From assembly GCA_033764965.1 (NCBI GenBank), contig JANRIN010000090.1, positions 68,167 through 132,166 on the forward strand: a stretch of 64,000 nucleotides of DNA, read 5' to 3'. Origin of the DNA: JSC-12 sp033764965 (GTDB lineage: Bacteria; Cyanobacteriota; Cyanobacteriia; Leptolyngbyales; Leptolyngbyaceae). Under the pieces are notes generated by a model. That model saw only the letters and a list, made by a program, of their open reading frames with translations, made no database searches and had not been told where the DNA came from. The number at the start of each line of letters is the position of its first letter. Within the stretch, counting starts at the first letter, position 1. The translations under genes and the position numbers were made by a program. This document shows, one piece after another, positions 1 to 9,255 of this stretch.

Positions 1-2
1 GC

Positions 3-551
3 ATTCGAGAATTATTTGGCAACCGGGGGCGAGTGTTGACCGACCCGATGCTGGATGGGTTGGTTGTCCGCAAATCTAAAGCCTACCGTCAAGAATTAGA
101 AGCACTAGAGCAAATTCCATCCTATGCGGGGTTGCAAGATTTGATTTTTAATATCCGAGCCAGCCAGTTGAAGATGGCAGTGGTGAGTGGTGCCCTGCGA
201 TCGGAAATCGAATTGGTTTTGGAGCGCTTGAATCTGAGGGACAATTTTTCTGTGATTGTGGCGGGCGATGATGGCGTTCCCAGCAAACCAGAACCGGAGA
301 GCTACCTGCTGGCGGTCACTCGATTGAATCAAGCCTTTCCAGGGTTAGATCTACATCCTGAAGACTGTTTGGCGATCGAAGATACTTTCGCCGGACTCGC
401 AGCCGCCAAGCAAGCTAGAATTCCCGTCGTCGGTGTTGCTAATACCTACCCGTTTCATATGCTACAACGCCGTGCTAACTGGGCAGTAGATTATTTGTCT
501 GATTTAGAACTCGATCGAGTTCGGCAGGTTTACGGGCAGGGTGCCGCTTGA
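3..551 (+). CDS. HAD-superfamily hydrolase, CbbY/phosphoglycolate phosphatase-like (5' end outside window)
   Basis: The reading frame is open from the first bases of the window, so the gene starts upstream; the N-terminal DxDGT motif I is not visible. What remains is the C-terminal part of a HAD subfamily IA phosphatase. The motif II region is 'MAVVSGALRSE' (Ser after the hydrophobic strand), motif III lies around 'SKPEPESYLLA' (Lys) and motif IV is 'CLAIEDTFAGLAAA' (Glu-Asp for Mg2+). Family members dephosphorylate small sugar phosphates such as phosphoglycolate or beta-phosphoglucose; the substrate cannot be read from sequence. It ends 75 bp before the histidine kinase gene on the same strand. 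A second, complete homologue lies on the minus strand near 10 kb. Internal GTG or ATG codons should not be taken as the real start. Confidence 0.85.
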   Translation: MRELFGNRGRVLTDPMLDGLVVRKSKAYRQELEALEQIPSYAGLQDLIFNIRASQLKMAVVSGALRSEIELVLERLNLRDNFSVIVAGDDGVPSKPEPESYLLAVTRLNQAFPGLDLHPEDCLAIEDTFAGLAAAKQARIPVVGVANTYPFHMLQRRANWAVDYLSDLELDRVRQVYGQGAA

Positions 552-626
552 GCACGCTTCTACCTTTGCAACTTCTACCTTCCGGTAGACAAAGATACAG
601 GTCTACGGCTCCTACCCTAAGCAAAT

Positions 627-3600
627 ATGGCGTACTCTTCCCAAACGACTTCTCCCCCCCGGCTAACCTCACCATCCCCCAAAAGGAAACGGACTACTCT
701 ATGGTCAGTTCTTCTGCTGGGAGCTTTGCTGCTGGTTGTGGCTCATGTCATCGCCTCATTCTACAGGGTGCAACCTGGAGTTTCGTTGTGGTTCCCGCCA
801 TCAGGAGTTGCGATCGTCTTGACTTTTTGGTTAGGTCCAATTGGGGCGCTGATAACTGGCATCGTTTCTGTCCTCATGGCTCCGCTTTGGGGCGGGGATG
901 GCTGGATGCGCCTCAGTGGTTGGGTTGATATTGTTGAGCCTCTGGTTGCCTGGTTGTTGTATCGTCGGTTATTTCGCGGATCTCTGACGCTGCACAATCT
1001 TCACAGCGTGATTGCTTTTCTGCTCAGCGCCCCCCTGGCAGCGTGTTCAATTTCGGCGGCGTTAGGATGCTCCGTTTTATCGAAGCTGGGAAGAATTCCT
1101 CCAGCAGATTTTTTTGCAACGGTGTCTCACTGGTGGGTGGGTAATGCGATCGGCACGATGGCGATCGTGCCGGTTTCGTTGTTGCTGATGACTCCCCTTT
1201 TAAGGCAGTGGGGCGTGCTTCCCCAACCCCCAGTCGAGATAACCCAGCCTTTCAACTTTCCGCCCAACCTGACACGTAATCAATGGATAGAGTTGATCGC
1301 CATCCTACTCAGCCTCGGCTTGCTGGGACTAACCACCGTGCAGGCAACATACACCAGCGCGTTTATCACGCTGCAATTTTCCTTGCTAGGCTTAATTCCG
1401 ATCATTTGGGCTGCTTGTCGGTTTGGGGTCTTGGGGGGAGTTTTGGCGGCGAATCTGGCAATCTTCATCGCCCTGATTGGCTATGTGCTGTTTTACCCCA
1501 GTACGATCGCTCTGGCTCAATCTCCAGTCAACGCCGAATTGCTGCATCTCCAGCAACTGAATTTGTTGTTGCAATCGGCAGTGGCGTTAGTTGTGGGAAC
1601 AGCGATTACGGAATGGGCGGCTGGACAGGTTGCCCTGGCAGTGGAACAGGTACGGTTAAAGGAGTATCAAGCTAGTGCTCAATTGAGTGAAAAGTTGTTT
1701 CAACTCAATCGGTTGCTAACAGAATCTAACCAACAATTGCAATCCAGTGAAGAACGATTTCGCACATCAGTGGAAAATATGCTGGACTGCTTTTGTATCT
1801 ATTCGGCAATTCGAGATGAAACCGGTCAAATCATTGATTTTCAATACGATTATTTAAACGAAGCAGCTTGCCACAATAATCGTCTATCCCGTGAAGAGCA
1901 AATTGGCAAACGCCTCTGTGAACTGCTCCCATCGCATCGAACTAATGGATTATTTGATGATTACTGTCAGGTGGTAGAAACAGGACGATCGCTGGTCAAA
2001 GATGAGTTTATTGATGATGACATCTACGGGCAGCAGCGGCTGGTACGAGCGTTTGATATTCGGGCTACCAAGTTTGGGGATGGATTAGTTGTTACCTGGC
2101 GCGATGTTACGAGTCGTCGTCAGGCGCACGAAGAACTCAACCAACGCCAACGATTTATTGAACGAGTTACGAATACAGTGCCCGGAGTGTTGTATGTGTA
2201 CGACTTGATTCAACAGCGCAACGTGTATGCAAATTTGCAACTAGCTGAAACCCTGGGCTATACCCCTACTGAGATCCAGGCAATGGGGCAAGATCTTTTC
2301 CCGCGACTGATGCATCCAGACGAATTGGCTCTATTGCCGCATCAATTAGCCAAACTACAAGCCTTGCAAGACGGAGAGTTCTTAGAGTTTGAGTTTCGGA
2401 TGCGCCACAAGCATGGAGAGTGGCGCTGGTTGTGCGATCGTGCCACCGTTTTCACTCGCACCAGCACGGGAGAGCCTCACCAAATCTTAGGCTGTGCCCA
2501 GGACATCACTGATCGCAAACAAACCGAACTGGCACTAAGTCTGGCAAATGAGCAGTTTCAACTGGCTGCAACAGCGATCGATAGCCTGATTTACGATTGG
2601 GATATTGAGTCAGACTACATGATTCGGACGGAAGGGTTGATGAAGGTCTTAGGTTATTCTCCAGATGAGGCAGAACCTAATAATTGCTGGTGGCGAAACC
2701 AAATCCATCCCAGTGATTTGGCACACCTTCCTGAAGGTCCCAGCCCCACCTCTGCAACGGGCGATCGCTACAACCTGGAGTATCGGGTGCGGCACAAACA
2801 GGGGCATTTCGTCACCGTCCAGGACTCTGGGCTGATCTTGTATCGGGATGATGGCACACCCAAGCGGGTGGTGGGGCACGTGATTGATATCAGCGATCGC
2901 AAACAGGCAGAAAATGCCTTGCGAGAAAGTGAGGAGCGGTTGAGACTGGCGTTGACGGCTGCAGATCAAGGGCTTTATGACTTGAATGTGCAAACTGGAA
3001 GCGCGATCGTCAGCCCAGAATATGCCCGGATGCTGGGATACGATCCCGACACTTTTCAGGAAACGCACCAGTGGTGGCTTGAAAGGTTGCACCCCGACGA
3101 TTTGCCAGGAACAACTCAGGCTTACGAGGACTACATCACAGGTCAGCGCCAGGATTACCGGGTGGAATTTCGGCAACGTTGTCAGAATGGAGCCTGGAAG
3201 TGGATTCTGTCGGTCGGCAAAATTGTGCAGTGGGATGAAGCGGGACAACCTCTGCGAATGCTGGGCACCCATACCGATATCAACGATCGTAAACACTCGG
3301 AAGAAGCCCTGCAACGGAGTCAGGAACGCCTCAATCTAGCGCTAGAAGCGGCTGGAATGGGCACCTGGAAATGGAATATGCCTGCCAATGAGGTGACGTG
3401 GTCAATCAAGCTGGAGGAAATGTTTGGGTTATCTCCTGGCACCTTTAATGGCAGTCTTCAAGTGTTTATCAATCGCTTGCACCCAGAAGATCACGATAGG
3501 GTGTTGCGTACGGCGGCGGATGCTGTTCGGCGAGGCACTGATTTGAATGTAGAATTTCGCATCCTCAAGCCGGATGGTGCGTTGTGCTGGTTAGTGGCGA

Positions 3601-4961
3601 AGGGGAAAGTGTTCCACGATCGAGAGGGCAACCCACTCCAAATGACTGGGGTGACGCTGGACATCACCGAGCGCAAACGGATTGAGGTGGAACGGGCACA
3701 GATTTTGCAACGGGAACAGGCGGCTCGGCAGCAAGCGGAGTCGGCAAGCCGGATGAAGGATGAGTTTTTGGCAATTGTGTCCCATGAATTGCGATCGCCC
3801 CTCAACGCCATCCTGGGTTGGTCGCGCCTGTTACGCACGCGCAAAATGAACGTCGAGAAAACGGAACAAGCCCTTGCCATTATTGAACGCAACGCCCAGG
3901 CACAAACTCAATTGATTGAAGATTTACTAGACATTTCGCGTATTATTCGGGGCAAGATTCGGCTCTATCCTCGTCCGGTCAAGTTGGTGCCGATTTTGCA
4001 GGCGGCGATCGATAGCAATCGTCCCACCGCCGACACGAAATTGATTCAACTGGAGGCTTGCTTGGGGCATCCCAATAGTTCCGTTTCGGGAGATCCAGAA
4101 CGGCTTCAGCAAGTTGTTTGGAATCTGCTTTCTAACGCGATTAAATTTACTCCCAACGGCGGACGAGTTGAAGTCTGTTTGTCTGTGGTTAGTCGTGATT
4201 CGTCATTGGTCGATAGTCATTGGTCATTGGCAAAACAACAACCAATGACCAACGACCAGGAACAAATGACTCACTATGCTCAAATTACTGTCACGGATAC
4301 GGGCAAAGGGATTGCTCCCGAATTTTTGCCGCAAGTGTTCGATCGCTTTGCTCAGGCAGATTCCACCACTACGCGGAATGAAAGTGGGTTGGGCTTGGGG
4401 CTGGCGATCGTGCGGAATTTGGTGGAATTGCACGGCGGACGAGTGTTTGCCGATAGTGCTGGAGTGGGGCGGGGCGCAACCTTCACCGTAGAACTCCCTC
4501 TCCTCCCAGAAACTCCCGTTGCGGCTCAACCCTTCACCGGGGTGCGGACAGTGCCGGGAGATGCCGATTCCCTGGACGGCATTCGGGTGCTTGTGGTGGA
4601 TGATGAAGCAGACACGCGAGATTTTTTGGTCGCCGCGCTGGAGCAGTTTGGTGCCGATGTGACCGCCGCTGTCTCTGTGCAAGATGCGCTGAATCAAATC
4701 ACGCAACTCCGTCCCCATGTCTTACTGAGTGATATCGGAATGCCAGAGCAGGATGGGTATGAGCTAATTCAGCAATTGCGGACGCTACCCCCAGAAGCCG
4801 GAGGCACAACTCCCGCCGCTGCCATAACAGCCTACGTTCGAGGGGAGGATCGCAACCAAGCCATCCAGGCAGGCTTTCAGTTACACGTACCGAAGCCGAT
4901 CGATCCGATGCAGTTACTTCATGTCGTGCAACAGCTCGCTACGCTTCAGCAAAATGATTGA
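627..4961 (+). CDS. MASE1 / five-PAS hybrid sensor histidine kinase
   Basis: A 1444-residue hybrid kinase. Residues ~25-330 are a multi-pass membrane sensor of MASE1 type. About five PAS/PAC repeats follow (roughly 374-498, 509-632, 645-760, 772-891, 901-1018), each ending in a 'DITxRK'-like PAC signature. HisKA has 'SHELRSPLN' with phospho-accepting His1053. HATPase_c follows, with a G1 box 'DTGKGIAPE' and G2 'GLGLGLAIV'. A C-terminal receiver carries 'VVDDEAD' and phospho-acceptor Asp1369 in 'SDIGMPEQDG'. MASE1 is a known integral-membrane sensory domain; the ligand is unknown. No response regulator gene is adjacent, so it acts as an orphan or phosphorelay kinase (inference). Residues ~1189-1215, between the N box and G1 box, are encoded by a heptamer-repeat hairpin and look like an insertion. 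Start is the ATG at 627; no strong Shine-Dalgarno is seen. Confidence 0.93.
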   Translation: MAYSSQTTSPPRLTSPSPKRKRTTLWSVLLLGALLLVVAHVIASFYRVQPGVSLWFPPSGVAIVLTFWLGPIGALITGIVSVLMAPLWGGDGWMRLSGWVDIVEPLVAWLLYRRLFRGSLTLHNLHSVIAFLLSAPLAACSISAALGCSVLSKLGRIPPADFFATVSHWWVGNAIGTMAIVPVSLLLMTPLLRQWGVLPQPPVEITQPFNFPPNLTRNQWIELIAILLSLGLLGLTTVQATYTSAFITLQFSLLGLIPIIWAACRFGVLGGVLAANLAIFIALIGYVLFYPSTIALAQSPVNAELLHLQQLNLLLQSAVALVVGTAITEWAAGQVALAVEQVRLKEYQASAQLSEKLFQLNRLLTESNQQLQSSEERFRTSVENMLDCFCIYSAIRDETGQIIDFQYDYLNEAACHNNRLSREEQIGKRLCELLPSHRTNGLFDDYCQVVETGRSLVKDEFIDDDIYGQQRLVRAFDIRATKFGDGLVVTWRDVTSRRQAHEELNQRQRFIERVTNTVPGVLYVYDLIQQRNVYANLQLAETLGYTPTEIQAMGQDLFPRLMHPDELALLPHQLAKLQALQDGEFLEFEFRMRHKHGEWRWLCDRATVFTRTSTGEPHQILGCAQDITDRKQTELALSLANEQFQLAATAIDSLIYDWDIESDYMIRTEGLMKVLGYSPDEAEPNNCWWRNQIHPSDLAHLPEGPSPTSATGDRYNLEYRVRHKQGHFVTVQDSGLILYRDDGTPKRVVGHVIDISDRKQAENALRESEERLRLALTAADQGLYDLNVQTGSAIVSPEYARMLGYDPDTFQETHQWWLERLHPDDLPGTTQAYEDYITGQRQDYRVEFRQRCQNGAWKWILSVGKIVQWDEAGQPLRMLGTHTDINDRKHSEEALQRSQERLNLALEAAGMGTWKWNMPANEVTWSIKLEEMFGLSPGTFNGSLQVFINRLHPEDHDRVLRTAADAVRRGTDLNVEFRILKPDGALCWLVAKGKVFHDREGNPLQMTGVTLDITERKRIEVERAQILQREQAARQQAESASRMKDEFLAIVSHELRSPLNAILGWSRLLRTRKMNVEKTEQALAIIERNAQAQTQLIEDLLDISRIIRGKIRLYPRPVKLVPILQAAIDSNRPTADTKLIQLEACLGHPNSSVSGDPERLQQVVWNLLSNAIKFTPNGGRVEVCLSVVSRDSSLVDSHWSLAKQQPMTNDQEQMTHYAQITVTDTGKGIAPEFLPQVFDRFAQADSTTTRNESGLGLGLAIVRNLVELHGGRVFADSAGVGRGATFTVELPLLPETPVAAQPFTGVRTVPGDADSLDGIRVLVVDDEADTRDFLVAALEQFGADVTAAVSVQDALNQITQLRPHVLLSDIGMPEQDGYELIQQLRTLPPEAGGTTPAAAITAYVRGEDRNQAIQAGFQLHVPKPIDPMQLLHVVQQLATLQQND
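4197..4260. repeat. Heptamer repeat hairpin inside the histidine kinase gene
   Basis: GTCATTGGTCATTGG at 4216-4230 is an inverted copy of CCAATGACCAACGAC at 4242-4256 (15-bp arms, one mismatch, 11-nt loop), preceded by a further CGTCATTGGTCG copy. The unit matches the ATGACCA-type heptamers found between genes elsewhere in this window. The reading frame stays open through it, encoding a polar loop in the ATPase domain. Confidence 0.85.
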
Positions 4962-5054
4962 TTTCTGCAAATTGTATCCCTGACTTCACCAAGATTCTTA
5001 AGGGTATTTTAAGATTTACGATTAATTGAGTGGATGGGAGCGATCGGCAACTAC

Positions 5055-5084
5055 TGTATAAGCATCAAATGTATAAGCATCAAA
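5055..5084. repeat. Two tandem copies of a 15-bp unit
   Basis: TGTATAAGCATCAAA occurs twice head to tail in the 287-bp gap between the histidine kinase and the next small gene. The rest of the gap shows no gene or terminator that I can support. Confidence 0.7.
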
Positions 5085-5248
5085 CCCAACTCGCTGGTAT
5101 CGCCATCGCCCAGGGAAACCTGGCAATGGTGAGTCAGAAAGCCTAATCAGAATCACCGTTTGAACGATTAGTTTTAGCCTCAGCTTTCTGACCAAAGCAC
5201 TACATTCGCTCTGGTTACATTCAGTTCTCACCAACACAGGCTCAATCT

Positions 5249-5557
5249 ATGCGATCTAAAGCCTTTCTCCGTTCTCTCCTGGTCACCAGCTTCATGAGCT
5301 TCCTGGCTCCTCTTGTGATGGTTGGTGGTGGTGTCGTGATACTCGCGCTGGTCGCCTACCTTCCAGGATTAACATCAATCAGCCAGATTTTGACGAGCCA
5401 AATTCTGCAATTCCTGGCAACTTTTGGCAACGGAGATGCGATTAGCGGTTCTGTTGTCATTGGGTTCGCGTTTATGCTGGTTGGGGCGTTGTTTGATATT
5501 TACAGCTTTTATTACCGCTCTCTCGGTTCCTTTGGTAGCGGCAAGGGTGAGGCATAA
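5249..5557 (+). CDS. Small two-helix membrane protein, unknown function
   Basis: A 102-residue protein I do not recognise. It has two long hydrophobic segments: one at ~13-38 (Gly/Val rich, after a basic start 'MRSKAFLRS') and one at ~68-90. A short polar loop lies between them, and the tail is Gly/Ser rich and basic. The topology suggests an inner-membrane protein. Its last ~45 bp overlap the 3' end of the convergent phosphodiester glycosidase gene, which is unusual but allowed for convergent genes. The start ATG at 5249 has no clear ribosome binding site. Codon use looks normal for the region. It could be a cyanobacterium-specific protein; I assign no function. Confidence 0.6.
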   Translation: MRSKAFLRSLLVTSFMSFLAPLVMVGGGVVILALVAYLPGLTSISQILTSQILQFLATFGNGDAISGSVVIGFAFMLVGALFDIYSFYYRSLGSFGSGKGEA

Positions 5558-6444
5558 AACCCCAAATGATTGGCAACTGGGCGTTCCCGCATCGGTATTT
5601 TGGTGTGGACTGGGGAATTGAGAATAGAAAAACCTCTAGACGTTTCCGCCACTAGCGTTGTAGAACCACCCCCATCTAGGTTGAGTGCCGCATCAGCGCC
5701 GAGGGCGATCGCCATTTCTGCCAGTTCCACCAGGCTGACTCCTTCGCTGTAAAGCCATTGTTTGTCGTCCACCACGATGATCCACAGGCGGTTTCCCGTG
5801 GCATCGATCGCCACCGCCGTCCGAGAATAATTCGCGTCACTATCCGCTGATCCAGCCTGAGCCGGGATGGTGCGTCCATTTTTCACAATCACGCTGCTCC
5901 CTGCCACCGCTTGAGTGGTTTCTTCAGGGCATTGATCTTGCTGCAAAATCTGAGCACGTTGCTGGCTGGAAACACACAACACTGACCAATCCGACAATGG
6001 GAAAGAATATTCCACCCCATTGGAAATGGCTTGCCCTACAGCCCCCACCCGATCGTCACTGCGGGGGTAGTAATCCCAGGGTGTCACTTCTTTGAAGGGG
6101 TGAAAAAAACTGGCATTCACCGCCAGTTGCAAGTTAAATTCCTGTAAAAATTCTGACGTTGTCCGAGCATTCGTTTCTGATTCAATTGAGCGCTGTTCGC
6201 CGGGAGTGACCAAAACCTTGATCCCAGGGGTGGTCAAATCAATAGTCACCACGTGCAGCATGATGGGGCGAGGCGACGATCGAAATTCTCGCCGATAGGT
6301 AATGCCTTGAAACAGGGGCTTTTCTAGATTGGTTTGGGGCGGACGCTGAAAGGTTAACCAACCAAACAGAATGAGCGGAATGGACAAAACCCCTACACCA
6401 AGACTGTTAATTAGAAGCGGGAGGCGACGCGAGGATGGCAACAT
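5512..6444 (-). CDS. Phosphodiester glycosidase family protein (NAGPA domain), exported
   Basis: A 310-residue protein with an N-terminal signal or anchor helix (~10-30). A NAGPA/phosphodiester glycosidase domain spans ~60-300. Diagnostic segments are 'NASFFHPFKEVTPWDYYP' and the C-terminal signature 'GADAALNLDGGGSTTLV'. The family is named for the human enzyme that removes the covering GlcNAc from mannose-6-phosphodiesters. Bacterial members are thought to act on phosphodiester-linked sugars outside the cytoplasm, but the cyanobacterial substrate is unknown. It lies 29 bp downstream of the 6474-6821 gene on the same strand, so the two probably share a transcript. Its 3' end overlaps the convergent small membrane protein gene. 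Confidence 0.88.
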   Translation of the reverse strand: MLPSSRRLPLLINSLGVGVLSIPLILFGWLTFQRPPQTNLEKPLFQGITYRREFRSSPRPIMLHVVTIDLTTPGIKVLVTPGEQRSIESETNARTTSEFLQEFNLQLAVNASFFHPFKEVTPWDYYPRSDDRVGAVGQAISNGVEYSFPLSDWSVLCVSSQQRAQILQQDQCPEETTQAVAGSSVIVKNGRTIPAQAGSADSDANYSRTAVAIDATGNRLWIIVVDDKQWLYSEGVSLVELAEMAIALGADAALNLDGGGSTTLVAETSRGFSILNSPVHTKIPMRERPVANHLGFYASPLPLPKEPRER

Positions 6445-6473
6445 TTCCAGGTCTCAATCTTTCTACGTCTCAA

Positions 6474-6821
6474 TTAAACCTGTTCCAGATATTGGTTAAT
6501 GTCTTCAATCAAGCGGCTCAGTTCAGCTTCAGTGCTCAGATGAATGCGATCGTCCCTCAAGGTAATCAACACTTTCGCGGCAAAGGGGCTTGCCCAAATA
6601 TTGGGATTGCAAAAGATTTCTAAAAATACGTCGCCCGTATACTGATACTCGATCGGCGGTTGCGGAGCGATTTTCGTTGGTGCTCCGGCTTGGCTGGCGT
6701 GGGCTTTGAGACTGTTGACAAGGGTTGTGAGGGTTGCTTGCAGTTCTTTTGCCGCCGTGGGCGCAAACTGGAAGGACACCGAACCTTCACCCAGATTGAG
6801 GGTTAGCCGAGGAGTAGACAT
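6474..6821 (-). CDS. Conserved hypothetical protein, 115 residues
   Basis: A small soluble protein with no motif I can name. It begins 'MSTPRLTLNLGEGSVSFQF' and alternates beta-like and alpha-like stretches, with a Pro-rich segment near 52-58. It ends with a helix 'ELSRLIEDINQYLEQV'. There is no signal peptide or membrane segment, so it is probably cytoplasmic. It sits just upstream of the phosphodiester glycosidase on the same strand, 29 bp apart, suggesting a two-gene transcript. I give no function. It looks like a real gene because of its clean codon use, start ATG and full-length open frame. Confidence 0.7.
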   Translation of the reverse strand: MSTPRLTLNLGEGSVSFQFAPTAAKELQATLTTLVNSLKAHASQAGAPTKIAPQPPIEYQYTGDVFLEIFCNPNIWASPFAAKVLITLRDDRIHLSTEAELSRLIEDINQYLEQV

Positions 6822-7147
6822 ACAGCAATCTCACAAGAAATTAGCAGGATAATCGCCATCCCATGCTACAGGACGAAAGCAGTGGGACGATCGCTCCTGT
6901 TATGTTCCTTGACGTTGTAGAGCCGTGGGTTAGCGACTTGCAATCAATGGTTGCGCGTTGGTTGGGCGATCGCATCAGGCGGAATTGGATTCTGCTATGA
7001 TTGGGGTCTTGACTTGTGTGATGAGTACTCTTACGCTGGTTAAGGCTTATTTTTGGGTAGCGAGTTTTTCCCTATTTGTGAAAACAGCAAACGAGTCTGA
7101 AGCAACCTTTTTATTGTGCCTGAGTGCAAGGCAAAGCGGCGGAAATT
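6822..7147. other. Divergent intergenic region upstream of rplI
   Basis: This 326-bp gap lies between the divergent 6821 gene start and rplI, so it must hold both promoters. I see a TTGACT hexamer near 7010 that could be a -35 element. I do not see a conserved operator or RNA motif. The short open frame 6958-7176 is rejected because rplI starts inside it in another frame. Confidence 0.4.
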
Positions 7148-7603
7148 ATGGCGAAGCGGGTTCAATTAGTTCTTAACAAAGATGTCAGCAAGCTGGGGCG
7201 GGCTGGGGATGTGGTGGATGTTGCCCCTGGCTATGCTCGCAACTATCTACTGCCTCAAGGGTTGGCAGTTCATACCAGTCCCGGAGTTTTGAAGCAGGTG
7301 GAGCGGCGACGTGAACTTGAGCGTCAACGCTTGGCAGAGCTAAAAGCGGCGGCAGAAACGGCGAAGAAAGCGATCGAAGGTAAGACCATTAGCATCGCGA
7401 AGCAAGTTGGGGATAAGGATGCCATTTTTGGTACGGTGACGGCACAGGAAGTGGCAGATGCGATTCTGGCTGCAACCAAGCAAGAAGTCGATCGGCGTAC
7501 CATCACCCTGCCGGATGTGAATCAACTGGGCAGCTACCAGGCAGAAATCAAGCTGCATCCTGAAGTGTCTGCAACCCTGAATATTGAGGTCGTTCCAGCG
7601 TAA
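7148..7603 (+). CDS. rplI: 50S ribosomal protein L9
   Basis: A 151-residue protein of normal length for L9. The N-terminal domain has the family signature 'DVSKLGRAGDVVDVAPGYAR', followed by 'NYLLPQGLA'. A long charged connecting helix (~45-75) and the C-terminal rRNA-binding domain follow. L9 binds 23S rRNA and reaches out from the L1-stalk side of the large subunit. The start is the ATG at 7148, giving 'MAKRVQLVLN' as in cyanobacterial homologues; the longer frame from 7124 adds residues without family support. A strong intrinsic terminator follows about 30 bp after the stop, so it is probably transcribed separately from dnaB. Confidence 0.97.
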   Translation: MAKRVQLVLNKDVSKLGRAGDVVDVAPGYARNYLLPQGLAVHTSPGVLKQVERRRELERQRLAELKAAAETAKKAIEGKTISIAKQVGDKDAIFGTVTAQEVADAILAATKQEVDRRTITLPDVNQLGSYQAEIKLHPEVSATLNIEVVPA

Positions 7604-7634
7604 ATTTGTACTGATTGTGAATAATTGATCAAAT

Positions 7635-7668
7635 GGGCAGCTTGCGAGTTGCCCGTTTTTTTTGCTTT
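7635..7668 (+). terminator. Rho-independent terminator of rplI
   Basis: GGGCAGCT at 7635-7642 pairs with AGTTGCCC at 7646-7653 (one G-T wobble) around the tetraloop TGCG, followed by an uninterrupted run of eight or more T. Confidence 0.9.
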
Positions 7669-7696
7669 CCCTACAATGATCAAACTTGCTTCGTGC

Positions 7697-7716
7697 TATA
7701 GTACAAATATACTATA
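7697..7716. promoter_or_regulatory. AT-rich palindrome upstream of dnaB
   Basis: TATAGTA and TACTATA form 7-bp inverted arms around CAAATA, about 180 bp upstream of dnaB. It resembles an operator or an extended -10 region; the outer AGTAC half recalls cyanobacterial LexA half-sites but the second half does not match. The 293-bp gap contains nothing else I can name. Confidence 0.3.
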
Positions 7717-7896
7717 TCTCCAGGGTTTGAATCGTTTCGTTGGATGGAGTGTCCATTTAGTGGGCTTCTGGTACATCTAGTGTTTTTTAGGTTCATCTAA
7801 CTTGATAAACGCTAGATGTAGTTGAGAGTTTAGCTGCTCAACGGTATAGTAAGGAGGCTTGTTATTCGGGTTGTCGCTGGTAGGGACAGGGAAACT

Positions 7897-9249
7897 ATGG
7901 TTCAGGAGTTGAGCTTTCAAACGTACAACGATCGCCTGCCACCTCAAAACATTGACGCAGAGGAGGCGATCTTAGGCGGTATTTTGCTCGACCCGGAAGC
8001 GTTAAGTCGAGTAGCAGATTTGCTCCGCCCTGAAGCCTTTTACCTCAGCGCCCACCAGGAAATTTTTCGCGCTATGCTGGCACTCCAGAATCAGGGCTTG
8101 CCGACTGATTTGATGAGTGTGTCTACCTGGCTGCGCGATCGCAGCATCCTGGACAAAGTAGGAGGACAGAGCAAGCTGATCCAATTAATTGACCATACCG
8201 TGAGTGCGGTCAACATTGATCAGTATGCCTCCCTGGTGATGGACAAGTATATGCGGCGCAAGCTGATTCAGGCAGGGGGGGAAATTGCCCAACTGGGCTA
8301 CGACACCGCAAAAGATCTGGAACTAATTTTAGACCAATCGGAACAGAAAGTATTTGGGGTGACTCAGGAACGCCCCCAAACGGGTTTAGCCGCGACGGCT
8401 GATATCCTGACCCATACCTTTTCCGACATCGAAAGTCGATCGCTGGGGATGGTGTTGCCGGGGTTGTCTTGTGGCTACTACGACCTGGATGCCATGACTC
8501 AGGGTTTTCAGCGATCGGATTTAATCATTGTGGCGGGTCGTCCTTCGATGGGAAAAACCAGTTTCACGATGAATATTGCCCGCAACATTGCCGCCTTTCA
8601 TAAATTACCCGTGGCGATTTTTAGCCTGGAAATGTCGAAGGAACAGCTAGTCCAACGATTGCTTGCCAGCGAAGTGCGGATTGAAAGTGGGCGGTTGCGA
8701 TCGGGGCGGGTGAGCCAGCAGGAGTGGGAGCCACTAGGACACGCCATCAGCGCCTTATCACAACTGCCCATTTTTATTGATGATACGCCCAGCATTAGCG
8801 TCACCGAGATGCGCTCCAAAGCCCGTCGCTTGCAAGCAGAGCAGGGCGGAGCCTTGGGCTTGATCCTGCTGGACTACCTACAGCTGATGGACGGAGGCAG
8901 TGACAACCGGGTGCAGGAGTTGTCCAAAATTACCCGATCGCTCAAGAGTCTGGCACGGGAACTGAATGTACCTGTGATTGCGCTCTCTCAACTTAGCCGG
9001 AGTGTGGAATCTCGCACCAACAAACGCCCGATGATGTCCGACTTGCGGGAATCGGGCGCGATCGAGCAGGATGCAGACCTGATTATGATGCTGTACCGCG
9101 ACGAGTACTACAACCCGGATACGCCTGATCGAGGTATTGCCGAAGTCATCTTGACCAAGCATCGAAATGGTCCAACGGGCGTGGTGAAGCTGCTATTTGA
9201 GTCTCAATTTACTCAATTTAGAAATATGGCATCTCCCAATCGGGTGTAG
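7897..9249 (+). CDS. dnaB: Replicative DNA helicase DnaB
   Basis: A 450-residue hexameric replicative helicase that unwinds DNA ahead of the replisome and recruits primase. The N-terminal domain (~15-115) starts with the family signature 'PPQNIDAEEAILGGIL'. The RecA-like motor carries Walker A 'GRPSMGKTSF' near 212-221 and Walker B 'LILLDYLQLM' near 325. Motif 'SQLSRSVESR' and 'MSDLRESGAIEQDADLIMMLYRDEYY' regions follow, including the arginine finger region. It is of normal length and carries no intein, although many cyanobacterial DnaB proteins do. It is followed after 6 bp by the convergent FKBP gene. Confidence 0.97.
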   Translation: MVQELSFQTYNDRLPPQNIDAEEAILGGILLDPEALSRVADLLRPEAFYLSAHQEIFRAMLALQNQGLPTDLMSVSTWLRDRSILDKVGGQSKLIQLIDHTVSAVNIDQYASLVMDKYMRRKLIQAGGEIAQLGYDTAKDLELILDQSEQKVFGVTQERPQTGLAATADILTHTFSDIESRSLGMVLPGLSCGYYDLDAMTQGFQRSDLIIVAGRPSMGKTSFTMNIARNIAAFHKLPVAIFSLEMSKEQLVQRLLASEVRIESGRLRSGRVSQQEWEPLGHAISALSQLPIFIDDTPSISVTEMRSKARRLQAEQGGALGLILLDYLQLMDGGSDNRVQELSKITRSLKSLARELNVPVIALSQLSRSVESRTNKRPMMSDLRESGAIEQDADLIMMLYRDEYYNPDTPDRGIAEVILTKHRNGPTGVVKLLFESQFTQFRNMASPNRV

Positions 9250-9255
9250 CAAATC

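Noticed and set aside
2649..3314. Minus-strand open frame of 221 residues
   Set aside because: Antisense to the PAS repeats of the histidine kinase, which are strongly supported.
7897..9249. Intein in DnaB
   Set aside because: Common in cyanobacteria, but the frame has normal length and intact motifs, so none is present.
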